This document shows positions 1-6,255 of a stretch of 14,046 nt of DNA, piece after piece. Under the pieces are notes generated by a model. It ran no database searches, was not told the DNA's origin, and saw only the letters and a program-made list of their open reading frames with translations. The position numbers and the translations under genes are program-made. The stretch is from JAETTH01 sp964455975 (GTDB lineage Bacteria > Bacillota > Clostridia > TANB77 > CAG-508). Position 1 is the stretch's first letter. Every line of letters begins with the position of its first letter. The stretch spans positions 1 to 14,046 of the forward strand of contig CAYVYP010000040.1 of the NCBI GenBank assembly GCA_964455975.1, in the 5' to 3' direction.

Positions 1-2
1 AA

Positions 3-51
3 GTGAACCTCCATTTCACACATAAATTTGTGTCCAATTTTTTCGGTTCAC
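3..51. repeat. Nested inverted repeat at window edge
   Basis: A 7-bp dyad GTGAACC (3-9) / GGTTCAC (45-51) encloses a second dyad ACACA (18-22) / TGTGT (29-33). It overlaps the stop codon of the minus-strand gene just upstream. It could be a hairpin at the 3' end of that transcript, but the sequence beyond is cut off by the window edge and no T-tract is visible on the minus strand. Confidence 0.4.
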
Positions 52-332
52 CTCACATCTTTAATTTGTATTTTTTGTTCATCTATTCTATTTATTAATA
101 ATAATTCATAAAATCTATAACTATTCAATGGTTCATTATTGACATCATACGCTTGTATTCCTGTTAAATGATAAAATGAACTTAATGGAAAATACATTTC
201 TTCTCTGTGTATCTTTCTATCTTTAGTCTCATAAATAAACATCACTTTTTTATTTTTTAAATTCTTATCAAATTCTTTTTGACATTTAGTTAACTTTTCA
301 ATTATTTCTTTTTTTATAATTAACTGTTTCAT
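48..332 (-). CDS. Small PBECR4-like putative RNase/toxin, possibly truncated
   Basis: A 94-residue protein starting at ATG 332 with GGAG seven bases upstream. The centre (FPLSSFYHLTGIQ, about residues 48-60) followed by a FYELLL..R motif (about 74-82) resembles the N-terminal half of PBECR4 proteins, which belong to the BECR (barnase/EndoU/colicin E5-D/RelE) nuclease superfamily. That assignment is from memory of the family and is moderate at best. No catalytic residue can be named. The protein is shorter than most relatives, and the frame stays open for 15 codons after its TGA up to the window edge, so a nonsense mutation or readthrough is possible. Two tandem RNA repeats and a hairpin lie directly upstream on the same strand, as in type III toxin-antitoxin loci. 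It does not look like ToxN, CptN or TenpN. The function as a toxin is inference. Confidence 0.55.
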   Translation of the reverse strand: MKQLIIKKEIIEKLTKCQKEFDKNLKNKKVMFIYETKDRKIHREEMYFPLSSFYHLTGIQAYDVNNEPLNSYRFYELLLINRIDEQKIQIKDVR

Positions 333-356
333 ATATGTTCTCCATTATAAAATTTT

Positions 357-401
357 AAAGGAGAGTATTTTCACACCGCAGTGTCCTAATTCCTCTCCTT
401 T
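357..401 (-). terminator. Hairpin between RNA repeats and the small gene
   Basis: The 9-bp stem AAAGGAGAG/CTCTCCTTT (401-393 and 365-357 on the minus strand) encloses a smaller ACAC/GTGT hairpin with a 4-base loop. Only a mixed A/T stretch follows, so it would be a leaky terminator or attenuator. Its CTCTCC arm could alternatively pair with the GGAG ribosome site of the downstream gene, so translational control is also possible. Confidence 0.5.
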
Positions 402-404
402 AAT

Positions 405-571
405 GTGCAATTTTTCCGTTGCCTAATCAACACCGAAGGGCTATTCCCTTCCTCGAATGCTAGGATTTTTCCGTTGCCTAGTCAACACCGAAGGGCTATT
501 CCCTTCCTCGAGTTTTAGGTTATTGTGGCAGTTGCACCTGCTATGCAAAATAAATTGCATCTATATGTAGT
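405..571 (-). ncRNA. Structured leader RNA with two tandem repeats (type III antitoxin-like)
   Basis: The transcript predicted from the promoter at 578-607 starts near 571. It carries a hairpin ATGCAA/TTGCAT (543-560), then GTGCAA (537-532), two 55-base repeats, and finally TTGCAC (410-405). The two flanking hexamers are complementary and would close a stem around both repeats. Each repeat contains a 6-bp GAAGGG/CCCTTC hairpin and ends in AAAAAT on the minus strand. A-rich repeat junctions are where known ToxN-type toxins cut their antitoxin RNAs. I recognise no named riboswitch class. An unknown riboswitch is the main alternative. Confidence 0.5.
410..519 (-). repeat. Two abutting 55-bp direct repeats
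   Basis: Units 410-464 and 465-519 match at 51 of 55 positions. The four differences are one in the CCTAA/CCTAG segment and three just before the terminal TAGG. CCTA near one end and TAGG at the other are kept in both units, consistent with pairing. There is no spacer between the units, so this is not a CRISPR array. The G+C content is clearly higher than in the flanks. Confidence 0.9.
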
Positions 572-577
572 ATATTC

Positions 578-607
578 ATTATAACATATTTTATTTACAT
601 TTTGCAA
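578..607 (-). promoter_or_regulatory. SigA-type promoter for repeat RNA and small gene
   Basis: On the minus strand, TTGCAA (602-607) lies 18 bp from a perfect TATAAT (578-583). Transcription would start near 571 and run through the tandem repeats into the 94-residue gene. Confidence 0.65.
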
Positions 608-644
608 TAAGTTTTGTTATTTATTTAAATCTATTTTAATTTTT

Positions 645-670
645 AAAGGTAGGAAATTTTTCCTACCTTT
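645..670 (-). terminator. Perfect 12-bp hairpin after the small membrane gene
   Basis: AAAGGTAGGAAA (645-656) and TTTCCTACCTTT (659-670) form an uninterrupted 12-bp stem with a 2-base loop, seven bases after the stop codon at 678. No long T-tract follows beyond the stem's own TTT. It probably ends the dinB / small membrane protein transcript. Confidence 0.6.
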
Positions 671-677
671 AATTTAC

Positions 678-923
678 TTAACAGTTTCTTTTACACCTAT
701 TGCAAAAATACATTATTATATTAGTTAATAATATTACACCTAATGTTATTGCTAAAACTATTACTGCTGCTAAGTTTGCTAAAACGGCTGCTGCTATTGC
801 TGCTCCTATTAATACTCCTATAGTAAGAAAAAATAATATTGCAGTTATTGCTATTACAATTAATAAACAACAACAATTTCTGTTTTTTCTTTCAAAGCCC
901 ATACATTCTTGTGGTTCCATCAT
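678..923 (-). CDS. Small two-helix membrane protein, Cys-rich ends, unknown
   Basis: An 81-residue protein. I set the start at ATG 923 (MMEPQECMGFE) because AGGAGGTG sits 7-9 bases upstream. A longer reading from 953 would run through that ribosome site. It has a polar start with CMGFERKNRNCCC, two long hydrophobic Ala/Ile/Leu/Val segments (about residues 20-44 and 47-72), and a C-terminal CNRCKRNC. The paired cysteines at both ends are on the same side of the membrane if there are two spans, and could bind metal or form disulfides. I do not recognise the family. It lies 84 bases after dinB on the same strand and may be co-transcribed with it, with a hairpin in between. Confidence 0.65.
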   Translation of the reverse strand: MMEPQECMGFERKNRNCCCLLIVIAITAILFFLTIGVLIGAAIAAAVLANLAAVIVLAITLGVILLTNIIMYFCNRCKRNC

Positions 924-938
924 ATTTATACACCTCCT

Positions 939-965
939 GATAACAATAAACAAATTACTGTTATC
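939..965 (-). promoter_or_regulatory. Hairpin just upstream of a ribosome site
   Basis: GATAACAGTAA and TTATTGTTATC (minus strand) form an 11-bp stem with one G-U pair and a 5-base loop. It ends directly at the AGGAGGTG of the 678-923 gene. It could shield or expose that site, or protect a processed 5' end. Confidence 0.45.
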
Positions 966-1007
966 ACTATATAATATGATTATTTGTAAACTTTGCTATA
1001 TAAATTA

Positions 1008-2216
1008 TTAATCTTTTAAATTTGTAATATTATTAATTTTCATTTTTCCTGCTCTTGTTATAGTATTATATCCGAATTTATCTTTTAATTTATCTACTAC
1101 TTTATCTAAATTTTCTTGTTTTTCTTCTTTTTTTGTATCAAATAATGAAATTTGAATTTCATCTTTTTTTATTAAATTATCTACTCTTAATCCTAATAAT
1201 CTTATATTTCTATTTTTATGTAATTCTTCTAATAATTCTTTTGCTAAGTTATATATTTGTTTTGTTGTATTTATTGGACTTGATAGACTTTTTTGATGTG
1301 AATATACTTCAAAATTACTTGTTTTTATTTGTACACTTACTGCCTTAGCATAAAATTCATATTTTCTTAATCTATATGATACTTGCTCTGATAATGCTAA
1401 AAGCACTTCTTTTAATTTTTCTATGTCATTTGTGTCATATGGAAGTGTTACTGAATTTCCAATTCCCTTTGGCAATACAGTTTCTGAAATTACTTCTTGA
1501 TTATCTATTCCATTTGCATATTCCCACATTACTTTTCCAAATTTTCCAAATAATCGTATTATATAATTTTTATCTTTTTTTGCTAAATCACCTATTGTTT
1601 TTATTCCTAATCTTTCTAATTTTGGTACGGTCTTTTTTCCAACCATAAAAAGTTCCGAAATTGGAAGAATCCACATTTTGTTTTCTATTTCATCTTCAAA
1701 TAAAGTATGTACTCTATCTGGTTTTGTAAAGTCTGATGCCATTTTTGCTAATAATTTATTATGTGCCACACCTATGTTTACTGTAAATTTTAATTCTTCT
1801 CTAACTCTTTTATTTATTTGGTTTGCTATATCTAGTAAAATTTCTCCTTTTTTTAAGAAATTTGTTAAATCACAAAAACATTCATCTATAGAAAAACGTT
1901 CTATTTTATCTGTATATTCTAATAATAAGTTATATAAGTTATTAGAATATTTATTATATACTGTAAAATTACCTTGAAACACTTTTATTTCTGGACATTT
2001 TTTTCTTGCAAAATAAATTGGCTCTCCTGTAACTATTCCAAAAGATTTAGCCAATGTACTTTTTGCTAAAACAACACCTTTTCTTTGAGATTCATCTCCA
2101 CCTATTATAGCAGGTATTGTACGTATATCTAATTCTTCTCCATTTTCTAACCTATCTATTGCAGTCCAAGATAAAAAAGCATTATTTACATCTACATGTA
2201 AAATTTGTCTTTCCAT
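1008..2216 (-). CDS. dinB: Y-family translesion DNA polymerase (Pol IV/UmuC-like)
   Basis: A 402-residue Y-family polymerase that copies past damaged bases. The first catalytic Asp is D9 in HVDVNNAF, with F14 at the steric-gate position five residues on. The second metal site is D111/E112 in SIDECF. Finger, palm and thumb segments follow, with a helix-hairpin-helix-like region near GKKTVPKLERLGIKTIGDL. A beta-clamp-binding motif QISLFD is at about 355-360. The length is normal for the family, and the sequence is as close to the YqjH/YqjW branch of Bacillus as to DinB proper, so the symbol is approximate. The start ATG 2216 has AGGTG a few bases upstream. A LexA-like box inside its promoter points to SOS induction. 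Confidence 0.9.
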   Translation of the reverse strand: MERQILHVDVNNAFLSWTAIDRLENGEELDIRTIPAIIGGDESQRKGVVLAKSTLAKSFGIVTGEPIYFARKKCPEIKVFQGNFTVYNKYSNNLYNLLLEYTDKIERFSIDECFCDLTNFLKKGEILLDIANQINKRVREELKFTVNIGVAHNKLLAKMASDFTKPDRVHTLFEDEIENKMWILPISELFMVGKKTVPKLERLGIKTIGDLAKKDKNYIIRLFGKFGKVMWEYANGIDNQEVISETVLPKGIGNSVTLPYDTNDIEKLKEVLLALSEQVSYRLRKYEFYAKAVSVQIKTSNFEVYSHQKSLSSPINTTKQIYNLAKELLEELHKNRNIRLLGLRVDNLIKKDEIQISLFDTKKEEKQENLDKVVDKLKDKFGYNTITRAGKMKINNITNLKD

Positions 2217-2233
2217 TTAATTCACCTATAATT

Positions 2234-2262
2234 ATTTTAGAACATATGTTTTATGTTGTCAA
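2234..2262 (-). promoter_or_regulatory. dinB promoter with embedded LexA-like box
   Basis: On the minus strand, TTGACA (2257-2262) and TAAAAT (2234-2239) are 17 bp apart. Within the spacer the plus strand reads GAAC-ATAT-GTTT (2240-2251), one base off the Gram-positive SOS box GAAC-N4-GTTC. A repressor bound there would block RNA polymerase, which fits a translesion polymerase gene. The site is seen directly. LexA control is inferred. Confidence 0.7.
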
Positions 2263-2335
2263 GTTTTATTTCATAATATTTACAATTTTTGTAAACAACA
2301 TCGATTAATAAATTAAATTCTATCTTAAAATGAAT

Positions 2336-2364
2336 AAAGCTGTAGCAATATTGCTTACAGCTTT
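2336..2364 (-). terminator. Terminator after the DUF2442 gene
   Basis: AAAGCTGTA/TACAGCTTT plus an inner GCAA/TTGC, with one bulged T, form a strong hairpin eight bases past the stop at 2373. The T-tract is better on the plus strand, but the only gene it can serve is the minus-strand pair upstream. Confidence 0.6.
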
Positions 2365-2372
2365 TCTTTTAA

Positions 2373-2618
2373 TTATTCTTTTATTGGTATACTACCATAA
2401 TATAGTTCTTCTGGTGCTATATCCTCTCCTGTAATCCATTGTATATTAATTCCATCTATTTTAACATTTTTAAATACTTCTTTATTTTTTAGTTTTTCAT
2501 AAAATTTAAACTTTAAATTTTCTTTCATATCATAAATTCTTTTCTCCCCATTATTAAATGTGATAATTAATTTATAATCATCTATCGCTATTACATCTTT
2601 TGGTGTTGGTTCTAACAT
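2373..2618 (-). CDS. DUF2442 protein, partner of DUF4160
   Basis: An 81-residue protein with the DUF2442 pattern: a proline/valine start, DYKLIITFNNGEKRIYDM (about 15-32), and a C-terminal W-TGEDIAPEELYYGS. I chose ATG 2618 because a GGGGG stretch lies eight bases before it. An ATG at 2633 is possible but is fused to the preceding AGGA with no spacing. It follows the DUF4160 gene by 26 bases on the same strand. DUF4160 and DUF2442 genes are repeatedly found as neighbours and are annotated as candidate toxin-antitoxin pairs. DUF2442 is often taken as the DNA-binding or antitoxin-like half, which is not proven here. The acidic, compact protein shows no membrane segment. Confidence 0.8.
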   Translation of the reverse strand: MLEPTPKDVIAIDDYKLIITFNNGEKRIYDMKENLKFKFYEKLKNKEVFKNVKIDGINIQWITGEDIAPEELYYGSIPIKE

Positions 2619-2644
2619 TTTATTTTCCCCCATTCCTATGATTT

Positions 2645-2911
2645 TTATTTTAGTGGTTCAATTTTAAAATAGTCATTATCTTCTTGTATCACTTTCCATA
2701 AATTATTTAAATCCTCTTCATGAATAATTATCCAAGCTTCTACTATTTTATTTTTCTTAAATGGCAATTTTCCATTTAGTAAATTTCCTTTCAAATCAAA
2801 TACTGCTTGATAATCTCCATATTCTGCATGAACATGTGGTAATTTATGTTGTCTTTCATCATTAAAGTACATTTTTATAGTTATTCCATAAAAATATGAA
2901 ATTATTGGCAA
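2645..2911 (-). CDS. DUF4160 protein, candidate toxin-like partner
   Basis: An 88-residue protein with the full DUF4160 signature: MPIISYFYGITIKMYF at the start, the histidine cluster HKLPHVHAEYGDY (about 22-34), GKLPFKKNKIVEAW (about 47-60) and a C-terminal W. The start is TTG at 2911. It sits nine bases after AGGAGG, while the nearby ATG (2917) is in another frame that closes after 17 codons. It comes first in a two-gene unit with DUF2442. A promoter at 2929-2957 would start the RNA only about 12 bases before the TTG, leaving AGGTGAT as ribosome site. The biochemical activity of the family is not established. Confidence 0.85.
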   Translation of the reverse strand: MPIISYFYGITIKMYFNDERQHKLPHVHAEYGDYQAVFDLKGNLLNGKLPFKKNKIVEAWIIIHEEDLNNLWKVIQEDNDYFKIEPLK

Positions 2912-2928
2912 ACATTATCACCTCCTTT

Positions 2929-2957
2929 ATTATAGCAAGTATTCTTTATGTTTTCAA
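2929..2957 (-). promoter_or_regulatory. Promoter of the DUF4160-DUF2442 pair
   Basis: TTGAAA (2952-2957) and TATAAT (2929-2934) are 17 bp apart on the minus strand. The -10 box nearly touches the ribosome site, so the leader would be about 12 bases and would keep only AGGTGAT. Confidence 0.6.
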
Positions 2958-2967
2958 TATTTTGGAA

Positions 2968-2994
2968 TTAAAATTATAAGAACTATAATTTTAA
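2968..2994. promoter_or_regulatory. Perfect 11-bp palindrome, operator candidate
   Basis: TTAAAATTATA (2968-2978) and TATAATTTTAA (2984-2994) are a perfect dyad around AGAAC. It lies ten bases upstream of the -35 box of the DUF4160/DUF2442 promoter, where an autoregulatory operator could sit. The motif is very AT-rich, so chance is a real alternative. From here to 3120 I see only AT-rich sequence without a gene. Confidence 0.4.
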
Positions 2995-3120
2995 AGAATA
3001 AATTAAAATCTATTATAAAATATCATTTTTTATAACTATTTGTCAAAGATTTTTGAATTTTTTCATTATTTTTTATTATTGAAATATATATATACTATTT
3101 CGTTTATATTTTTGTAGTAC

Positions 3121-3149
3121 TAGACAATTTTTATAAAATATAGTATAAT
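3121..3149 (+). promoter_or_regulatory. SigA-type promoter of nfeD-qmcA
   Basis: TAGACA (3121-3126) and TATAAT (3144-3149) are separated by 17 bp. The start would fall near 3156, a short way before the AAGGAGG at 3169. Confidence 0.65.
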
Positions 3150-3184
3150 ATATGCAGAGTTTAAATTTAAGGAGGATTTTTTAC

Positions 3185-3634
3185 ATGTGGGGAATGTGGC
3201 TATTAATTGCAGGTTTTTCTTTTATTATTGAAATGATTACTGTTGGTTTTTTAGTTTTTTGGCTAGGAATTGGTGCTCTTTTAGCAATGGTAGTTAGCTT
3301 TTTTACAGATAACCTTATCATTCAAACTGCTGTATTTGTAATTTCTTCTATTTTACTAATTTTTTTAACAAAACCATTAGTAAAAAAATATATAGATAAA
3401 CCTACTATTCCTACTAATGTAGAAAAGATGCTTGGTAAAAAAGGAATTGTTACAAAAACTATTAACAATACATTGGGTGAAGGTTTAGTAAAAGTTGGCG
3501 GAGAAGTTTGGTCTGCTAAAGCTGAAAACTCAAATGAAATTATTGAAAAAGGAACAGATATTGAAGTTTTAAAAATTGATGGTGTAAAAGCAATTGTTAA
3601 AAAAGTATCTGTATCAGAAACTATTCTTAATTAA
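3185..3634 (+). CDS. NfeD-family membrane protein
   Basis: A 149-residue protein. I set the start at ATG 3185 (MWGMWLL) because AAGGAGG at 3169-3175 is nine bases upstream. A longer reading from 3152 has no ribosome site. Three membrane helices (about residues 3-20, 22-43 and 48-66) are followed by a soluble C-terminal domain (about 80-145) with the NfeD OB-fold pattern: GKKGIVTKTI, EGLVKVGGEVWSAKA, I-KGTDIEVLKIDGVKAIVKK. It lacks the ClpP-like protease domain of long NfeD proteins. Short NfeD proteins are typically paired with SPFH proteins, and here the QmcA-like gene follows by 94 bases. They are thought to act together in membrane quality control or microdomain organisation. Confidence 0.88.
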   Translation: MWGMWLLIAGFSFIIEMITVGFLVFWLGIGALLAMVVSFFTDNLIIQTAVFVISSILLIFLTKPLVKKYIDKPTIPTNVEKMLGKKGIVTKTINNTLGEGLVKVGGEVWSAKAENSNEIIEKGTDIEVLKIDGVKAIVKKVSVSETILN

Positions 3635-3728
3635 ATACAAATATTTAAGAATTTTTATCAAAAACATTTATGTTATTAATTGGGTTTATCCCTTAATATA
3701 AAATTACATATATAAGGAGGAAAATTTT

Positions 3729-4652
3729 ATGTGGTTTTTAATTATATTATTAGTTATAGTCATAATTATAGCATTACAAACAATTAAAGTTGTTAAACAA
3801 TCTGAGGTTTATATTATTGAAAGGCTTGGTAAATTTCACAAAATAGCAGATGCTGGTCTTACAATAATTATTCCATTTATCGATCATGTTAGAAGTGTTG
3901 TTAGTTTAAAACAACAAACAATGGATATTCCACCTCAAGGTGTTATTACTAAAGATAATGTTACTATTACAATAGATACTGTAGTATTCTACAAAATTAC
4001 AGATCCAGCAAAAGCTGTTTATGAAATTCAAAGTTTGAAAAAAGGTATTGAATATTTAGCTATTACTACAATTCGTGATATTGTTGGTAAAATGGACTTA
4101 GATGAAACATTTAGTTCTAGAGATGCAATTAATGACAAATTAAGAGCAATACTAGATGAAGCTACAGATCAATGGGGATGTAAAATAGATAGAGTTGAAA
4201 TTAAAGATATTACTCCACCTGCTGATATTAGAGATGCAATGGAGAAACAAATGAATGCAGAAAGAAATAAGAGAGCTTTAATTTTACAAGCAGAAGGTGA
4301 AAGACAATCTGCAATTACATTAGCTGAAGGTAAAAAAGAAGCTGCTATTTTAGAAGCTGAAGCTGATAGAGAATCTAAAATTAGACGTGCAGCCGGTGAA
4401 GCTGATGCTATAAAACAAGTTGCTGAAGCTAAAGCTAAAGAAATTCAAATGGTTTATGATGCAATGAAAAAAGCTGATCCTAATGAAAAATTAGTTCAAC
4501 TTAAATCTTTAGAAGCATTAAAAGAAGTAGCAAAAGGAGATGCTAATAAAGTATTTATTCCTTTTGAAGCAACAAGTGCACTTTCTAGTTTAGGTGTTGC
4601 TGCTGAAATGTTTAAAAAAGATGATAAAAAATCTAAAAAATCTGAAGAATAA
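3729..4652 (+). CDS. qmcA: SPFH/stomatin-like protein (QmcA family)
   Basis: A 307-residue protein with one N-terminal membrane anchor (about 2-19) and then an SPFH/prohibitin domain. Hallmarks are V-QSEVYIIERLGKFHKIADAG, VSLKQQTMDIPPQGVITKDN, and TTIRDIVGKMDLDETFSSRD followed by DEATDQWGCKIDRVEIKDI. From about 175 to 250 it is an Ala/Glu/Lys-rich coiled coil typical of flotillin/stomatin oligomers. The tail is lysine-rich and charged. AAGGAGG precedes the ATG by nine bases. It is cotranscribed with nfeD. The usual role is a membrane-bound oligomeric scaffold or regulator of proteolysis. No substrate can be named from sequence. Confidence 0.92.
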   Translation: MWFLIILLVIVIIIALQTIKVVKQSEVYIIERLGKFHKIADAGLTIIIPFIDHVRSVVSLKQQTMDIPPQGVITKDNVTITIDTVVFYKITDPAKAVYEIQSLKKGIEYLAITTIRDIVGKMDLDETFSSRDAINDKLRAILDEATDQWGCKIDRVEIKDITPPADIRDAMEKQMNAERNKRALILQAEGERQSAITLAEGKKEAAILEAEADRESKIRRAAGEADAIKQVAEAKAKEIQMVYDAMKKADPNEKLVQLKSLEALKEVAKGDANKVFIPFEATSALSSLGVAAEMFKKDDKKSKKSEE

Positions 4653-4662
4653 TATATACAAA

Positions 4663-4704
4663 ATAAAATAAAAAATCGAGTTCTTACTCGATTTTTTATT
4701 TTAT
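4663..4704. terminator. Shared bidirectional terminator
   Basis: An 18-bp perfect stem (A/T-rich with ATCGAG/CTCGAT at the top, loop TTCTTA at 4681-4686) gives a T-run on either strand. It lies between convergent qmcA and rpe and overlaps the last codons of rpe. Confidence 0.9.
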
Positions 4705-5360
4705 CTTTTTAGTTCTTCTACAGTTTTTTTATAGTCTTCAGAATTTACTATTGCACTTCCACAAACTATTATATCTACTCCTGCTTTCTTTACTTCTTCT
4801 ACTGTTTCTAAGTTTATTCCACCATCTGCTTCTATATATGTTTCTAAATTTTGTTCTTTTAAATATTTTTTTAACTCTTTTATTTTTTCTAAAGTTTCTG
4901 GTATTAATTTTTGTCCACCATAACCAGGCTCCACTGTCATAACTAAAATTTGATTTATATATGGTAAATAATCTTTTATTTCTTCTATAGATGTATTAGG
5001 TTTTATAGATATTCCAGCCTTTATATTATTTTGCTTAATTAAATTTATCATTTTCATTGCTTCTTCTTTATTCTTTACTGCTTCTATATGAAAAGTAATT
5101 ATATTAGGCTCTAAAATACTATAATTTATTATATGGTTTTCTACATCTTCTACCATTAAATGCACATCTAGTGGAACATTTGAAATTGTTTTTATATATT
5201 CTGAATATTGTCTCATTAGATCTGCTGTATTTTCTTTAACAAATTTTCCGTCCATAGCATCTATATGAAAATAATCTATTTTTGAAGTTTCCAAATTATA
5301 AAATGTTTTTATTGAATCTTCCTTTTTTACTTGTAATACTGATGCAGATATTTCTACCAT
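4701..5360 (-). CDS. rpe: Ribulose-phosphate 3-epimerase
   Basis: A 219-residue TIM-barrel enzyme that interconverts ribulose 5-phosphate and xylulose 5-phosphate. Conserved residues are present: S7 in ISASVL, H32 and D34 in HIDAMDGKF, H67 in DVHLMV, the phosphate/flexible loop EPGYGGQ, catalytic D179 in EADGGIN, and the CGSAIV phosphate-binding strand. The start ATG 5360 has GGGAGG eight bases upstream, and this site lies within the end of rsgA. The corrected rsgA frame overlaps the first seven bases, so the two are translationally coupled. It is the last gene of the rlmN-stp-prkC-rsgA-rpe operon. thiN, which often follows in Firmicutes, is absent. Confidence 0.95.
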   Translation of the reverse strand: MVEISASVLQVKKEDSIKTFYNLETSKIDYFHIDAMDGKFVKENTADLMRQYSEYIKTISNVPLDVHLMVEDVENHIINYSILEPNIITFHIEAVKNKEEAMKMINLIKQNNIKAGISIKPNTSIEEIKDYLPYINQILVMTVEPGYGGQKLIPETLEKIKELKKYLKEQNLETYIEADGGINLETVEEVKKAGVDIIVCGSAIVNSEDYKKTVEELKR

Positions 5361-6242
5361 TTATGTTCCTCCCTATCTTTTAGTTCATTATATATTTTTA
5401 CATAATTGTCATATCTTTTTCCTGAAATTTTGTTATTTTCTACTGCTTGTTTTACTCCACATTTTTGTTCTTTTATGTGACTACATCCTATAAATTCACA
5501 TTTTTCTATATGTTTTTCAAATTCTATAAAATATTTATCTAAATCTTTACTTTCTATTTCAGATATATCAAATGTGGAAAATCCGCGGAGTATCTGCTAT
5601 ATATGAATTTTCATCTATTTCATATAAAGTTATTGCTGTTGTTGTATTTTTTCCTTTTTTATTTTTACTGCTTATTTCTCCTTCTTGTGTTAGACTTTTT
5701 CCAAAAATAGAATTTATTAATGTAGATTTTCCTACTCCAGAATTTCCAGAAAAAGCTGTTATTTTACCTTTTAATATCTGGTTCAATTCATGTGTTCCAA
5801 AATTTTCTTTTGCTTTAGTTTGAATTACCTTATAGCCTATCTTTGTATAAATATTAAACATATTATTTAATATTTCTTCATTTTTATTACTTTTTAAATC
5901 TATTTTAGATATTACTATTATTGGTTCTATATTGTTTAATTTACTAAAAGCTAATTGCTTATCTAATAAGAGTAAATCTGGTTTTGGATTATCTAAAGAT
6001 ACTACAAATACAATTTGATTTATATTTGCTATTTTAGGTCTTTTTATATATGTTTTTCTTGGCAATATTTCATTTATTATTGCTTTTTTATTTTCTTCAT
6101 CTAATACTTCTATTTCTACTTTATCGCCAACAACAGGGGAAGTTGTTAATTTAAACTTCCCCCTAGCTGAACCTTCATATATTTTATTTTCTACTTTTAT
6201 ATTATATATATTTGTTATATTTGATATTATTAATCCTTGCAA
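5354..6242 (-). CDS. rsgA: Ribosome small-subunit GTPase RsgA, one in-frame CGG frameshift
   Basis: A 295-residue circularly permuted GTPase that helps late 30S assembly, readable only with a +1 shift at 5585. Order: N-terminal OB fold (about 1-60), G4 ISKIDL (about 111-116), G1 GNSGVGKS (166-173), G3 DTP-G (217-220), and a C-terminal zinc site C248-x4-C253-x-H255-x5-C261. I take TTG 6242 as start because GAGGG lies five bases before it and MQGLII matches the family start. It follows prkC by 13 bases. Read straight, the frame gives CGG at 5585-5583 and soon a TGA, losing the zinc domain. Skipping the C gives DTPGFSTFDIS and an open frame to 5354. All other motifs are intact, so I annotate it as a working gene. 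Confidence 0.88.
5583..5585 (-). other. Recoding site 1: CCG-CGG-A in rsgA
   Basis: An in-frame CGG after codon 219. Skipping the C gives GGA, the invariant glycine of DTPG (residue 220). Without the shift the protein ends as DTPRIFHI. Confidence 0.85.
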
Positions 6243-6255
6243 TATTTCCCTCACA

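Noticed and set aside
410..519. CRISPR array
   Set aside because: There are only two 55-bp units, directly abutting with no spacers, and no cas genes nearby.
405..537. Known riboswitch (c-di-GMP, glycine, guanidine, ZTP and similar)
   Set aside because: I could not match any conserved core of these classes to the repeat sequence.
700..1011. Plus-strand open frames opposite the 678-923, dinB, rpe, prkC and prepilin genes
   Set aside because: Low-complexity Leu/Ile/Tyr-rich antisense shadows of clear minus-strand genes, with no ribosome sites.
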